64,000 nucleotides of DNA from Methylomonas koyamae. GTDB taxonomy: Bacteria > Pseudomonadota > Gammaproteobacteria > Methylococcales > Methylomonadaceae. Position 1 is the stretch's first letter. Each line of letters starts with the position of its first letter. This document shows, piece by piece, positions 46,202 through 58,922 of this stretch. Position numbers and translations under genes: made by a program. Where the stretch lies: the NCBI RefSeq assembly GCF_019669905.1, contig NZ_AP019777.1:2790001-2854000 (forward strand), in the 5' to 3' direction. The notes under the pieces are model-generated. The model made no database searches. It was not told the origin of the DNA and saw nothing but the letters and a program-made list of their open reading frames with translations.

Positions 46202-47944
46202 ATGAAATCACCTTTTATCCCCGAAAACGCCCCCTATTCCGACATCCAACGCGCTTGGTTGAGCGGATTTTTTGCCGGCATGCACAGCCATATGGTGCAA
46301 AGCTCTAATAGCAGCAACCAGAGCGCTAGCCGCACCTTACATATTTTGTTCGGCAGCCAAACCGGCAATTCCGAAAGCGTGGCCCACGATGCCGCCAACC
46401 GCGCCAAAAGCCATGGACTGGTCCCGGTGGTCAAAGGCATGGACGAAATCGATATCGGCCAATTGGCCAAAATGGAATATTTGCTGATCATTACCAGCAC
46501 GTACGGCGAAGGTGCTATGCCCGACAACGCCGAGATGCTATGGGAAGCCGCTAAGGCGGATTCCGCACCCCGTTTGGAAAACGTCAAATATTCGATTCTG
46601 GCGCTGGGCGACACCAGCTACGACCTGTTCTGTCAGGCCGGCAAGGATTGGGACGAGCGCTTGTCAGCCTTAGGTGCACAACGCCTGTTCGACCGCGTCG
46701 ATTGCGACGTCGATTTCGAGGCCCCTGCCGAACAGTGGCTCAGCGAAGTTATTCCATTGATGGCCGAAGGCGCGGCGACGGTCGCAGTGCTGGATACCGA
46801 ACAGAATGTAGCGGCCAAACCGGCTTATAACCGCAAGAACCCGTTTCCGGCTAAATTGCTGGTTAATCGGTTACTGACCGCAGAAAACTCGTCCAAGGAA
46901 ACCCGCCACTACGAAATCTCCATTGCCGGCTCCGGACTCAGTTACGAAGCCGGCGATGCGATGTGCGTCGTACCGACCAATTGTCCGCAATTGGTCGCCG
47001 ATATCGTTAAAACCTTAGGTTGTACCGGTACCGAAGACGAACCGGTCAACGGCGAATTGATGACGTTATCGGAAGCATTGCGCACCCATTTTGAAATCAA
47101 AACGCCGAGTAAAGAGTTCGTCGAAGAAATTGCAAAACGTTCCGGCGACCAAGAGCTCAACGGCATCCTTCAGGCCGGAGACAAAGAAAAGTTATCCGAC
47201 TATTTGTGGGGCCGCGATACGCTCGATCTGTTGTTACAATTCCCGGCCGTCGAATTTTCCGCCGCCGAATTTCTGAGTTTATTGAAACCATTGCAACACC
47301 GGGCCTACTCGATCTCTTCCAGCAGCAAATTGACCCCGGACACCGTGCATTTAACCGTGGCCAGCGTCCGTTACGATGCCCACGGCCGCCACCACAAAGG
47401 CGTATGTTCCACATTCTTGGCCGATTTGGTAGATGACAGCTCGAACGTCAAAATTTTCTTCACGCCGAATAATAATTTCCGGGTGCCAAGTGACGACAGC
47501 CTGCCGATGATCATGGTCGGCCCCGGTACCGGTATCGCACCGTTCAGAGCCTTCCTGCAAGAACGCCAAGCCCGCAACGCCAACGGCAAGAACTGGCTGT
47601 TCTTCGGCGACCGCAACGCCTCGACCGATTTTATTTACCGCGAAGAAATCGAAGCGATGCAAACCAGTGGCTTGTTGACCAAGCTGGATCTGGCGTTCTC
47701 CCGCGACCAAGCCGAGAAAATCTACGTACAAGACCGGATGAAGGAACACGGCGCCGAATTGTTCGCTTGGTTGGAACAGGGCGGCTATTTCTTCGTCTGC
47801 GGCGACGCATACCGGATGGCGAAGGATGTCGATCAGGCCCTGCACGATGTGGTGCGCGAGCACGGCAAAATGAGTCTGGTTCAAGCGGTGGAATACGTTA
47901 ACAGCCTGAAAAAAGACAAGCGTTACGTCAGAGACGTCTACTGA
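46202..47944 (+). CDS. CysJ-like NADPH diflavin reductase
   Basis: A 580-residue protein with the layout of sulfite reductase flavoprotein or P450 reductase. The flavodoxin domain (FMN) spans about 45-185 with ILFGSQTGNSESVAHDAANR, STYGEGAMPDNAE and LALGDTSYDLFCQAGK. The FAD domain (about 210-430) contains RAYSISSSSKL and KGVCSTFLAD. The NADPH domain contains MVGPGTGIAPFRAFLQERQA and ends RYVRDVY. It passes electrons from NADPH through FAD and FMN to a partner. There is no cysI hemoprotein nearby. The partner is more likely the glutamate-synthase-like protein encoded just upstream on the same strand. That pairing is an inference; an assimilatory sulfite reductase role remains possible. Confidence 0.85.
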   Translation: MKSPFIPENAPYSDIQRAWLSGFFAGMHSHMVQSSNSSNQSASRTLHILFGSQTGNSESVAHDAANRAKSHGLVPVVKGMDEIDIGQLAKMEYLLIITSTYGEGAMPDNAEMLWEAAKADSAPRLENVKYSILALGDTSYDLFCQAGKDWDERLSALGAQRLFDRVDCDVDFEAPAEQWLSEVIPLMAEGAATVAVLDTEQNVAAKPAYNRKNPFPAKLLVNRLLTAENSSKETRHYEISIAGSGLSYEAGDAMCVVPTNCPQLVADIVKTLGCTGTEDEPVNGELMTLSEALRTHFEIKTPSKEFVEEIAKRSGDQELNGILQAGDKEKLSDYLWGRDTLDLLLQFPAVEFSAAEFLSLLKPLQHRAYSISSSSKLTPDTVHLTVASVRYDAHGRHHKGVCSTFLADLVDDSSNVKIFFTPNNNFRVPSDDSLPMIMVGPGTGIAPFRAFLQERQARNANGKNWLFFGDRNASTDFIYREEIEAMQTSGLLTKLDLAFSRDQAEKIYVQDRMKEHGAELFAWLEQGGYFFVCGDAYRMAKDVDQALHDVVREHGKMSLVQAVEYVNSLKKDKRYVRDVY

Positions 47945-48260
47945 TCGAATGGGCCAATCCGGCTCAGTGCGCTTTTCCGCAAGCTTCGAAAGCAATCCGC
48001 TAGGGCCGGCTTCAATTTGCCGGCAGCGGATTGTCCCTCCAAATCCGGTTTTAAATTTCGGTCCGATTGGTTAACCTTACCGTTCGAGGCAAACTTGGCC
48101 CGCAGCGCCGAGCCTCTATAAAACCGGGCATTGAATTTACCGACTCGTAGCACGAGTAGCGGGGCTCTCGAAGGTTCGGTATGGCATGGCTCCTGCTTTA
48201 GATCAGGCAGCCAACGCCTGGTTAAGCCAACCGTAGGCACTTCGCTTTGGATACTAGACA
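47945..48260. other. Non-coding stretch between diflavin reductase and hemerythrin genes
   Basis: These 316 bp show no gene. A short inverted repeat, CTCGTAGCACGAG, lies near 48145. There is no clear intrinsic terminator for the upstream pair. The hemerythrin promoter is expected here. Confidence 0.5.
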
Positions 48261-48653
48261 ATGACATTAATCGACAAATCGACGATTCCCGCTACCGGCA
48301 ACGATCAAATCGACAGCGATCACGCGGAGTTCATTAGCCTTTTGAATCAATTGGATAACGCCGACAACCTGGAGTTTGCCGGGCTTTTTCGGCAATTACA
48401 CGAACACGTGGCGGCGCACTTCGAACGCGAAAACCAATTGATGGCGCAAAGCCTATTTCCGGCGGAAAGCGAACACAAAGGCGAACATCAAAGGGTTTTG
48501 TCCGAATTCAAACAATTTCAATCCAGAGTCGATAAGGGGCTAATCGCCTTCGGCCAAGCCTTTATCCGGGAGCGTTTGCCGGGATGGTTTGCTGTACACG
48601 CGGCGACGATGGATAACGTATTGGCGAGTTATATTCGGCAGAATCGGGCGTAG
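48261..48653 (+). CDS. Bacteriohemerythrin-like protein
   Basis: A 130-residue four-helix O2-binding di-iron protein. Candidate ligands are His21 (DSDHAEF), His53 and Glu57 (HVAAHFEREN), His72/His76 (SEHKGEHQRV), His113 and Asp118 (AVHAATMDN), the usual hemerythrin set. Such proteins bind or sense oxygen and are abundant in methanotrophs, where they may supply O2 to membrane oxidases. It precedes the AlkB-type gene by 6 bp; both need oxygen or iron and are probably cotranscribed. Confidence 0.86.
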   Translation: MTLIDKSTIPATGNDQIDSDHAEFISLLNQLDNADNLEFAGLFRQLHEHVAAHFERENQLMAQSLFPAESEHKGEHQRVLSEFKQFQSRVDKGLIAFGQAFIRERLPGWFAVHAATMDNVLASYIRQNRA

Positions 48654-48659
48654 CCTGTT

Positions 48660-49229
48660 GTGGATGCAAACGGAAGCCTGCAAATCATCGAGCGATTTTA
48701 CGCAAAAACCGAATGCGAGGAGATTTACCTACGTTTCATGCTCGACCACGATTGGCCGGCCAATGTCTACACCGTCGGCGGACGCCGGTTCGCCCTGCCC
48801 CGCTTACAAACTTGGCATGCCGATTCGGGCATCCGCTACAGTTACCGTTACAATCTGTTGGAAACCCGACCGTGGACGCCGCTTCTGAGCGGAATTAGGC
48901 AGCGAATCGAAGCTTGTCTGAACGTTTCGTTTAACTCGGTTTTGGCCAACCTGTACCGCGACGGTAACGACTATGTCGGATGGCACGCCGACGACGAACG
49001 GGAATTGGGGGCTCGACCCTTTATTGCCTCTTTAACATTCGGTACCACGCGAAGCTTTGCGTTTCGCCATAAAAAACTCGACCAGAAGGGCGAGGTCTTT
49101 TTGGCCGACGGCGCATTGCTGATTATGCGTCCTGAATTTCAACGCGATTGGCAGCATAGCTTACCGGCGGTTCCCGAACTTGGCAGCGGCCGTATCAATC
49201 TGACTTTCCGCAAAGTCATCGTGCCTTAA
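48660..49229 (+). CDS. alkB: AlkB-type 2-oxoglutarate/Fe(II) dioxygenase
   Basis: A 189-residue enzyme resembling the ABH2/ABH3 branch of AlkB DNA dealkylases. The iron triad is His109 and Asp111 (GWHADDE) plus His166 (DWQHSLP). The 2-oxoglutarate-binding arginines are Arg178 and Arg184 (RINLTFRKV). The substrate-side block is SVLANLYRDGNDYVGWHADD. It removes methyl groups from alkylated bases by oxidation. The start is a GTG, and no ATG in frame is placed well. The gene follows the hemerythrin gene directly. Confidence 0.9.
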   Translation: MDANGSLQIIERFYAKTECEEIYLRFMLDHDWPANVYTVGGRRFALPRLQTWHADSGIRYSYRYNLLETRPWTPLLSGIRQRIEACLNVSFNSVLANLYRDGNDYVGWHADDERELGARPFIASLTFGTTRSFAFRHKKLDQKGEVFLADGALLIMRPEFQRDWQHSLPAVPELGSGRINLTFRKVIVP

Positions 49230-49264
49230 CCGGACTTTCTAAACTCTTCTACCCGCACCGCCGT

Positions 49265-49459
49265 TCAAGAGTGTTCGATAGGCGCCGCTTGCGCCTGTTC
49301 GGCCTCGAATTTCTTTCTTTTATCGCACTTCTCGGTACAAATGCAGTTGCCGGTGCCGCCGCAAGACCCCTTGATCGCGTTTCTGCCAAAAATAACGCCT
49401 ATCGCCATGATTGCGATCACAATCAGCATGAATAAAAACGTCGCAAGAAAATAACCCAT
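49265..49459 (-). CDS. nqrM: Na+-NQR maturation protein NqrM
   Basis: A 64-residue protein with one N-terminal membrane helix (ATFLFMLIVIAIMAIGVIFG) followed by a cysteine cluster (KGSCGGTGNCICTEKCDKRK). NqrM (DUF539) is required to deliver iron to the membrane cysteines of NqrD/NqrE. The ATG at 49459 gives the usual start MGYFLATF; an in-frame TTG further upstream is not supported. It is the last gene of the nqr operon, and no apbE lies between it and nqrF. Confidence 0.9.
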   Translation of the reverse strand: MGYFLATFLFMLIVIAIMAIGVIFGRNAIKGSCGGTGNCICTEKCDKRKKFEAEQAQAAPIEHS

Positions 49460-49548
49460 AACAATTACCCCATTAGATAAGACGTATAAACAAAAAAACG
49501 AGGGACGATCCAATCGCCCCCCGTTTTTTAAACCCGACCAAGCTGTTA

Positions 49549-50769
<1,221 letters not shown>

Positions 50770-50781
50770 TACGATACCCTT

Positions 50782-51390
50782 TTACAATTGAATTCCAGAG
50801 AAAGCCATGAAGCCCAAGGACATCAAGCCTGCGGTGATGAAGGTGATGCCCAGGCCTTGCAGCGCGGCAGGCACATCGCTGTATTTCAGTTTCTCGCGCA
50901 CGCCGGCCATCAGAGTGATTGCCAACGCCCAACCGAAACCGGAACCGATACCGTAAACCACACTCTCGCCGAAGTTGTAGTCGCGTTCGATCATGAACAA
51001 ACTACCGGCCAGAATCGCGCAGTTAACGGTAATCAACGGCAGGAAGATACCCAGCGCGTTGTACAAAGCCGGAACGAACTTATCCAAGAACATTTCCAGA
51101 ATCTGTACGATCGCTGCGATCATACCGATACAGCTGAGCAAACTCAGAAAGCTCAAATCGACACCGGTGATCCCCAGCCAGGACAAAGCGTCTTCTTTCA
51201 ACAAAGTTTGGTAGATGAAGTTATTGGCCGGCACGGTCAGGGTTTGCACCACCATCACCGCTACGCCCAAACCCATCGCTGTAGCAATCTTCTTGGATAC
51301 CGCCAAGAAGGTGCACATACCCAGGAAGAAAGACAGCGCCAGGTTTTCGATGAAAACCGCTTTAACAAATAATGCGATATAGGCTTCCAT
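50782..51390 (-). CDS. nqrE: Na+-NQR subunit E
   Basis: A 202-residue membrane subunit with six hydrophobic segments. It carries two membrane-embedded cysteines ([14 protein letters not shown] and [11 protein letters not shown]) that, with those of NqrD, bind an iron centre. It is an RnfA homologue. It overlaps nqrD by one base and is followed 12 bp later by nqrF. Confidence 0.97.
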   Translation of the reverse strand: MEAYIALFVKAVFIENLALSFFLGMCTFLAVSKKIATAMGLGVAVMVVQTLTVPANNFIYQTLLKEDALSWLGITGVDLSFLSLLSCIGMIAAIVQILEMFLDKFVPALYNALGIFLPLITVNCAILAGSLFMIERDYNFGESVVYGIGSGFGWALAITLMAGVREKLKYSDVPAALQGLGITFITAGLMSLGFMAFSGIQL

Positions 51391-52058
51391 TAGTGGTGCC
51401 CTCCTTCACCGTGAGCAATAGCCATAATTTTGAACTCGTTGTGTTCGACTTGTTTCGGCTTCCAGGTGCGGAAGGCCCAAATGATCAAGCCAATGACGAA
51501 GAACGCACTGGGCGGCAGCAACATCAGGCCGTTCGGCACGTACCAGCCACCGTCTTTGACCAACGGCAGAATTTCGATGCCCAACAACTTGCCTGAGCCC
51601 AGGGTTTCCCGTACCAGTGCCACCAGAATCAGAATCAAGCTGTAGCCGGCACCGTTACCGATGCCGTCGATGAAGCTTTGCAGCGGCGGATTTTTCATCG
51701 CATACGCTTCGGCGCGGCCCATCACGATACAGTTGGTGATGATCAAGCCGACGAACACCGACAGTTTTTTGCTGACGTCGAATGCAAACGCTTTCAACAA
51801 CTGGTCGACCACGATAACCAGCGACGCAATGATGATCATCTGCACGATGATACGGATGCTGCTGGGCGTGTGCTGACGCACCGCACTGATCGCAGCGCTG
51901 GAGCACGCCGTGACCGAAGTCAGGGCCAAGGCCATGATCAGCGAGGTAGACATTTGCGAAGTCACCGCCAGTGCCGAACAAACCCCCAACACCTGCAAGG
52001 TGATCGGATTGTTATCGACCAACGGCTCGAATAATACTTTTTTGGTTTCTTTGTCCAT
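51390..52058 (-). CDS. nqrD: Na+-NQR subunit D
   Basis: A 222-residue membrane subunit, RnfE homologue. The iron-binding cysteines are in [14 protein letters not shown] and [17 protein letters not shown]. The N-terminus ([19 protein letters not shown]) is typical. It starts 8 bp after nqrC. Confidence 0.97.
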   Translation of the reverse strand: MDKETKKVLFEPLVDNNPITLQVLGVCSALAVTSQMSTSLIMALALTSVTACSSAAISAVRQHTPSSIRIIVQMIIIASLVIVVDQLLKAFAFDVSKKLSVFVGLIITNCIVMGRAEAYAMKNPPLQSFIDGIGNGAGYSLILILVALVRETLGSGKLLGIEILPLVKDGGWYVPNGLMLLPPSAFFVIGLIIWAFRTWKPKQVEHNEFKIMAIAHGEGGHH

Positions 52059-52066
52059 GACGACTC

Positions 52067-52927
52067 CTAACCGTTTGCTTTGATTTTGTTCAGGTAAGGC
52101 GCAAAACCTTCCGGCCCCATCCAGTACAGGATCAGGTTACTGACGCCGCGGCTGGTCAAAGTCGCACCGGCCAGACCATCGACTTTGGTCGCAGCATCCG
52201 GACGGCTGCTATCGACCGTGCCTTTAACCAAAGTCAAAGCCACTTCGCCGTTATCGCCGTAGACTTTCTTGCCTTTCCAAAGCGCACGCCAGTTCGGATT
52301 AACCACCTCGCCGCCCAGACCCGGAGTTTCCCCTTGGTCGTACAGGTTGATGCTTTGCACGGTTTGGCCGTCGGCATCAAGCGCCAGGAAACCGTACATG
52401 GTGGACCACAAACCGTAACCATTGATCGGCAAAATGATGGATTGCAGTTTGTCGCCGTTTTTCACCAGAAACACCTTGGCCAATTTGGCTTTGGTACGAA
52501 TGCTGGCGATATCTTTTTCCGGCGGAATCACTTCGTTTTGCGCAGGATCCTTGGCGGCTTTGCGTTGGTCGTATTCGTCGATGTTGCCGTCCACGTATTC
52601 GCCGGTCGCAATGTCGACCAATTTGGCTTCGATCCGTTCTTTGAACGCTTGGTCGATATCGGTACCTTCGTCCAACAAACCGGCGACATCCAGAATATTC
52701 TTCTTCATGTCCAAAGCTTTGTTGTGCGCTTGCAGCGGCCTTAAAGCCACAGTGGCGATCGATACCAATACCGCGCAGACCAAACACAGCGCCAGCGCGA
52801 CATTGACCGTTTTTTCCAGGCTATCGTTGCTTAAAGCCAGGATACGGTCGGCATAAACCCGGAACTGCGCGTAGTACTTGCACAACTGCTCGTTAAAGTT
52901 ATTGGTCTTGTTTTCGGAATTAGGCAT
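52067..52927 (-). CDS. nqrC: Na+-NQR subunit C
   Basis: A 286-residue subunit with one N-terminal membrane helix ([20 protein letters not shown]) and a periplasmic domain that carries covalent FMN. The flavinylation motif is [12 protein letters not shown], with Thr as the attachment residue; Ala stands where Ser is most common, which the motif allows. Attachment needs ApbE, which is not encoded in this window. Its start overlaps the end of nqrB by 8 bp. Confidence 0.96.
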   Translation of the reverse strand: MPNSENKTNNFNEQLCKYYAQFRVYADRILALSNDSLEKTVNVALALCLVCAVLVSIATVALRPLQAHNKALDMKKNILDVAGLLDEGTDIDQAFKERIEAKLVDIATGEYVDGNIDEYDQRKAAKDPAQNEVIPPEKDIASIRTKAKLAKVFLVKNGDKLQSIILPINGYGLWSTMYGFLALDADGQTVQSINLYDQGETPGLGGEVVNPNWRALWKGKKVYGDNGEVALTLVKGTVDSSRPDAATKVDGLAGATLTSRGVSNLILYWMGPEGFAPYLNKIKANG

Positions 52928-54119
52928 GACGTTTGATCCTTCTTCTGATATTCGCTTGAATCACAAAATAATCAATCAATGGTGCGAACATATTGGAGAA
53001 CAGAATCGCCAGCATGACGCCTTCCGGAAAGGCCGGGTTGATTACACGGATGATGATGATCATGACGCCGATCAGCACGCCGTAGATCCAGCGTCCGATA
53101 TCGGTATTCGCCGCGGAAACCGGATCGGTAGCCATGTAGACGGTACCGAAGGCAAAACCGCCCAAGACCATATGCCAATACCAAGGGATCGCGAACATCG
53201 GATTGGTGTCGCTACCGACGACGTTCAATAAGGTCGACATACCGATCATGCCGATCATCACGCCGGCCATGATGCGGTAAGAAGCCACGCGGGTATACAA
53301 CAGGAAGGCGGCGCCCAACAAACAAGCCAATGTCGAAGTTTCGCCCATCGAACCCGGGATGAAGCCCAGGAAGGATTGAAACCAGCCGAAGCTGCCGGTG
53401 ATCGCATCCAGACCGCCGGCCGAAGCCAAAGACAGCGCGGTCGCACCGCTATAGCCATCGACTGCGACCCAGACCGAATCGCCGGAGATCGAAGCCGGAT
53501 AGGCGAAAAATAGGAAGGCGCGGCCGGTCAACGCCGGGTTCAAGAAGTTTTTACCGGTGCCGCCGAATACTTCCTTGCCCAACACGATACCGAAGGAAAT
53601 ACCCAACGCCACTTGCCACAGCGGAATGCTGGCCGGCAAGATCAGGGTGTACAACATCGACGATACCAGGAAGCCTTCGTTGACTTCGTGTTTGCGCACG
53701 GTGGCGAACAATACTTCCCAAAAACCGCCCACCGCCAATGTGACGATATAGACCGGGAAGAAATACAACATGCCGTGCACCAGGCAGGAAAACGGGTTGT
53801 ACGGGTTGTAGCCGAACAAGGCCATCGGAATGCTGCGCCAGCCGTCGATATCGGTGGCGCCGATTTTCTGCATCGCCAGATTGGCTTGAAAGCCGGTGTT
53901 ATACCAAGCCATCAAAATGCAGAACGCCGTTGCAATGACCACGAAAGTCATCGTCCGCTTCAGGTCGTTACCGTCCCGGACGTGAGTGGTGCCGCGCGTT
54001 ACATCGGACGGCGTATACATGAAAGTATCGACCATCTCGTACAGGCCGTAATACTTTTCGAATTTGCCGCCTTTTGTAAAATGCGGCTCTATGCTATCTA
54101 ATAAGTCTCTAGCCGACAT
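52920..54119 (-). CDS. nqrB: Na+-NQR subunit B
   Basis: A 399-residue membrane subunit with about ten helices. The covalent FMN site is [13 protein letters not shown], with Thr in SGAT. Other family blocks are [38 protein letters not shown] and [19 protein letters not shown]. It is RnfD-related and also forms part of the quinone and riboflavin sites. It begins next to the nqrA stop. Confidence 0.97.
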   Translation of the reverse strand: MSARDLLDSIEPHFTKGGKFEKYYGLYEMVDTFMYTPSDVTRGTTHVRDGNDLKRTMTFVVIATAFCILMAWYNTGFQANLAMQKIGATDIDGWRSIPMALFGYNPYNPFSCLVHGMLYFFPVYIVTLAVGGFWEVLFATVRKHEVNEGFLVSSMLYTLILPASIPLWQVALGISFGIVLGKEVFGGTGKNFLNPALTGRAFLFFAYPASISGDSVWVAVDGYSGATALSLASAGGLDAITGSFGWFQSFLGFIPGSMGETSTLACLLGAAFLLYTRVASYRIMAGVMIGMIGMSTLLNVVGSDTNPMFAIPWYWHMVLGGFAFGTVYMATDPVSAANTDIGRWIYGVLIGVMIIIIRVINPAFPEGVMLAILFSNMFAPLIDYFVIQANIRRRIKRHA

Positions 54120-55584
<1,465 letters not shown>

Positions 55585-55651
55585 CGATAAATCCCGAGCT
55601 GCAAGCCAGGAAAAGCCGCTTGCCAAACCGCTTGAAAAGTGGTTGCCGCGA

Positions 55652-56380
55652 TCAAATTTCGACGACTTTATTGATGTCGAAACCGGCAACGGTTTTCCGT
55701 CCCAGGTAACCGCGGGTATTGCTCAAAATTCGAGCATCAGCGATCCGGTAATCGCCCAGATTATGCACATGACCATGAAACCAGGCCGCAATTTCGTACT
55801 CGTGAAATAAAGGTTTCAGATCGTTGCAGTAGGCAATTTTTTTTATGACGTTGGGCGAATCAATCCAACTCCATTCGGTCGGCGCGTGGTGGGTCACCAC
55901 TACGGTCTTGCCGATATAGGGCTCGGCTAAACGTTGCTCCAACCAGACTCTTGCATCCAAATGCAATGCTGCGAAATGTTCCGGTTGAAACGGGCAATCT
56001 CCGAACGATATTTTTCTAAAGTCGTTAAGCGACCTACCGAGCGCTTCCGCCTTATCCAATCCTTCGACAAACAGATCGCTCCACAGCGTACACCCTAAGA
56101 ACCGAATCCCTTGAAAGATAAACTGATCTTTCTCCAAAAACCGAATCGGACTACCGGCGCACTGCTCCCGCAACATGTTCAGGGTCTGCCGGTACTCGTA
56201 TCCGTAAAATTCGTGATTGCCGGCGACGTAAATAACCGGTTTGCCGATTGCCTTCAACCATTCGACTCCTTGAGCAAAAACGCCGATGTCTCCCGCAGCC
56301 ACGACAATATCTGCGTCGGTATCGGGCAAGTCTTGGTCGCCGAATTCTAAGTGCACATCAGAAAAGTAATTTATCCGCAA
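55652..56380 (-). CDS. Calcineurin-like metallophosphoesterase
   Basis: A 242-residue enzyme with the complete metal-binding set of the family: SDVH (Asp8, His10), AAGDIG, AGNHEFYG, VVTHHAPTEW and WFHGHVHNLGDYR. It has no signal peptide and should be cytosolic. The substrate cannot be read from the sequence; nucleotide, protein or lipid phosphoesters are all possible. It stands alone, divergent from ispG by 96 bp. Confidence 0.88.
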   Translation of the reverse strand: MRINYFSDVHLEFGDQDLPDTDADIVVAAGDIGVFAQGVEWLKAIGKPVIYVAGNHEFYGYEYRQTLNMLREQCAGSPIRFLEKDQFIFQGIRFLGCTLWSDLFVEGLDKAEALGRSLNDFRKISFGDCPFQPEHFAALHLDARVWLEQRLAEPYIGKTVVVTHHAPTEWSWIDSPNVIKKIAYCNDLKPLFHEYEIAAWFHGHVHNLGDYRIADARILSNTRGYLGRKTVAGFDINKVVEI

Positions 56381-56476
56381 AATTTTTCCGTCCCGTGACT
56401 ATGGAGGTATAATTTTAATCCTAAGTGAAATACTTGGTATTTTTAAACAACTCGAGTTACTGCGAAGCACAATTCT

Positions 56477-57697
56477 ATGTCGATTAGCCCCAGAAAACAC
56501 ACCCAACAGGTTTTGGTCGGTAACGTTAAAGTCGGCGGCGGCGCGCCGATCGTCGTCCAATCTATGACCAATACCGATACCGCCGATGTTGCAGGAAGCG
56601 TACAACAGATCATGGAATTAGCCACCGCCGGCTCCGAGCTGGTTAGAGTAACCGTCAATACCGAGGAAGCGGCTAAGGCGGTACCGGAAATCGTCAACCG
56701 CTTGGCGCAAAAAGGCTTCTCGGTGCCGATTATCGGCGACTTCCACTTCAACGGCCATAAACTGCTGGAAAAATATCCCGACTGCGCGCAAGCGCTGGCG
56801 AAATACCGGATCAACCCCGGCAACGTCGGCAAAGGCAAGGCGCGCGATCCGCAATTCCAGCAAATGATCGAATTTGCCATCCGCTACAACAAACCGGTCC
56901 GGATCGGCGTCAACGGCGGCAGCCTCGACCAAGCCGTATTGACCCGCTTACTGGACGAAAATCGCCAACTGGCTCAACCCAAAGAGCTGCCGGCGATTAC
57001 CCGCGAAGCCATCGTGCTGTCGGCATTGGAAAGCGCTGCCAAAGCCGTCGAACTGGGCTTGGGCAAGGACAAAATCGTGCTGTCTTGCAAAATCAGCAAC
57101 GTGCAGGAGTTGATCAGCATCTACGAAGATATCTCCAGCCGTTGCGACTATGCCCTGCATTTGGGTTTGACCGAAGCCGGCATGGGCTCAAAAGGCATCG
57201 TCGCTTCTTCAGCCGCTTTGGGCGTCCTGATGCAACAAGGTATCGGCGACACGATCCGCGTCTCTCTAACGCCGGAGCCGGGCGCCCCGCGCACCAAAGA
57301 GGTTATCGTGGCCCAGGAAATTTTGCAAACCATGGGCTTCCGCTCCTTCACACCGATGGTGATCGCCTGCCCCGGTTGCGGCCGCACCACCAGCGACTAC
57401 TTCCAAAGGCTGGCGCAAGATATTCAAGCCTACCTGCGCGATCAAATGCCGGTCTGGAAAGACAAATACAAAGGTGTAGAAAATATGGAAGTCGCGGTCA
57501 TGGGCTGCGTCGTCAACGGTCCGGGCGAAAGCAAGAACGCGAATATCGGCATCAGTTTGCCGGGTAGCGGCGAGTCGCCGGTCGCTCCGGTATTCGAAGA
57601 CGGCGTGAAGACTGTCACCTTAAAAGGCGACAATATCGCCGCAGAATTCCAAGCCTTAGTCGAGCGCTATATCGAAACGCATTACAGCACCCACTAA
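56477..57697 (+). CDS. ispG: 4-hydroxy-3-methylbut-2-enyl diphosphate synthase (IspG/GcpE)
   Basis: A 406-residue iron-sulfur enzyme of the MEP pathway that converts MEcPP to HMBPP. The N-terminal TIM barrel shows [25 protein letters not shown] and [10 protein letters not shown]. The C-terminal [4Fe-4S] ligands are in [12 protein letters not shown] and [15 protein letters not shown] 56477 is chosen for the typical [20 protein letters not shown] start. It complements dxr at 29.4 kb. Confidence 0.97.
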   Translation: MSISPRKHTQQVLVGNVKVGGGAPIVVQSMTNTDTADVAGSVQQIMELATAGSELVRVTVNTEEAAKAVPEIVNRLAQKGFSVPIIGDFHFNGHKLLEKYPDCAQALAKYRINPGNVGKGKARDPQFQQMIEFAIRYNKPVRIGVNGGSLDQAVLTRLLDENRQLAQPKELPAITREAIVLSALESAAKAVELGLGKDKIVLSCKISNVQELISIYEDISSRCDYALHLGLTEAGMGSKGIVASSAALGVLMQQGIGDTIRVSLTPEPGAPRTKEVIVAQEILQTMGFRSFTPMVIACPGCGRTTSDYFQRLAQDIQAYLRDQMPVWKDKYKGVENMEVAVMGCVVNGPGESKNANIGISLPGSGESPVAPVFEDGVKTVTLKGDNIAAEFQALVERYIETHYSTH

Positions 57698-57709
57698 CCG
57701 GCGGTCACA

Positions 57710-57738
57710 AAAAAAGGCGGCTTTTAGCCGCCTTTTTT
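57710..57738. terminator. Bidirectional rho-independent terminator
   Basis: A-tract, GGCGGCT, short T loop, AGCCGCC, T-tract: a perfect terminator in both directions between convergent ispG and nnrS. Confidence 0.92.
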
Positions 57739-57746
57739 ATTGCCTG

Positions 57747-58922
57747 TTAACCGGGTTGGCCATCGATACGCGGCGACGTCAGTATCGGCGCATAGTAAAA
57801 AGCGAATAAGGAAAACGCCGCCAACCAGCAGTAACTTGACACCACGACAAAGGCGCTGTACCAAGCCGGCAAAATCGCCGGAAACATGACTCTGAACAGA
57901 GTAGCGACGTTCAACAGCAAAAATGCGATCGCCACCACATTCGACGCCTTCAAGGCCCGCCCGGTGTGCCCCAAAGCCACTCTTGCCATCATGCCCAGCG
58001 TCAATACGCCGATTCCGCCTACCGTAAAGGCGTGCATAGCCAGCGCCGGCTGAACCCAGGCAAATGCCGATAACGCCACCAAGCCGAACCCGAGTATCAA
58101 CCACCCGTAACCGACGTATAACACCCATAGCAACGGCACATACCAAATTCTAGCGTTGTACCAGGCAGACACCCGCAAGACATTGACGATTAACGCCGCA
58201 ATTGCTGTTGCCGCCAACGCCGCGCCGGAGACGCCAAACATCAGCAACGCAAAAACCGCCATGCCGGCGGCCACCGCAGCCACGTCCAAAGCAGGATTGC
58301 GGATGCAAATCACGCCCGACAAACCGCGCTCGGTAAAAAACGGAAACACCCGGCCGGCAATCACCAAAATCATCGCCACCACCACGGCAACCACCAGCGT
58401 CAAACCGAATCCGGCAGTCGCAGCCGACAAAGCCAAAATTTGGGCGTGGATCAAACCGTTACCCAGCGCCAGCAATAATAACAAAGCGATAAAAACCAGA
58501 TTTTTGAAATTGCCCGTCTGCAGCAAGGGCCGGGCCACGAAATAAGCCACCGCCGGCAAAAACAGCAAATCGACAATCGCAATTAAAGCGTCGGGCAACA
58601 GGCCGGAATAAAAAGGCAACACCCGGCCGTATATCCATAGAAAACTTAACGACGCCAACTGGTCCGGGTTGACGGTTTGCAAACCGGTCCAGTTTCTGAC
58701 GGCGGTCAGCAAAAAACCGGCTATCACAGCCGCGGTGTAACCCAACAGCATTTCATGAGCATGCCACAGGCTACCGGCAAAATAATTGTCGATATGCAGC
58801 GCGCCTTTGGACATCGAGTTCCATAATGCAATCAAAGCCAGCGCCGATAAACCCGCCAGCGCGAAGAAGGCGCGAAAGCCCATTGCAAACAACGGGTAAT
58901 CGAAAACCGGTTTGTTATTCAT
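57747..58922 (-). CDS. nnrS: NnrS-family membrane protein
   Basis: A 391-residue protein with about twelve hydrophobic segments. It begins PLFAMGFRAFFALAGLSAL and has family histidines in GSLWHAHEMLLGYTAAVIAG and HAFTVGGIGVLTLGMMARVA. NnrS proteins bind heme and copper and protect against nitric oxide and the metabolic stress it causes. The reading overlaps the upstream DUF455 gene by 8 bp, so the two are translationally linked. No denitrification gene is in the window. Confidence 0.9.
   Translation of the reverse strand: MNNKPVFDYPLFAMGFRAFFALAGLSALALIALWNSMSKGALHIDNYFAGSLWHAHEMLLGYTAAVIAGFLLTAVRNWTGLQTVNPDQLASLSFLWIYGRVLPFYSGLLPDALIAIVDLLFLPAVAYFVARPLLQTGNFKNLVFIALLLLLALGNGLIHAQILALSAATAGFGLTLVVAVVVAMILVIAGRVFPFFTERGLSGVICIRNPALDVAAVAAGMAVFALLMFGVSGAALAATAIAALIVNVLRVSAWYNARIWYVPLLWVLYVGYGWLILGFGLVALSAFAWVQPALAMHAFTVGGIGVLTLGMMARVALGHTGRALKASNVVAIAFLLLNVATLFRVMFPAILPAWYSAFVVVSSYCWLAAFSLFAFYYAPILTSPRIDGQPG

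Noticed and set aside
46202..47944. Naming the diflavin reductase cysJ outright
   Set aside because: Domain order fits CysJ, but no cysI is adjacent and the upstream partner is a glutamate-synthase-like gene, so the sulfite role is not supported here.
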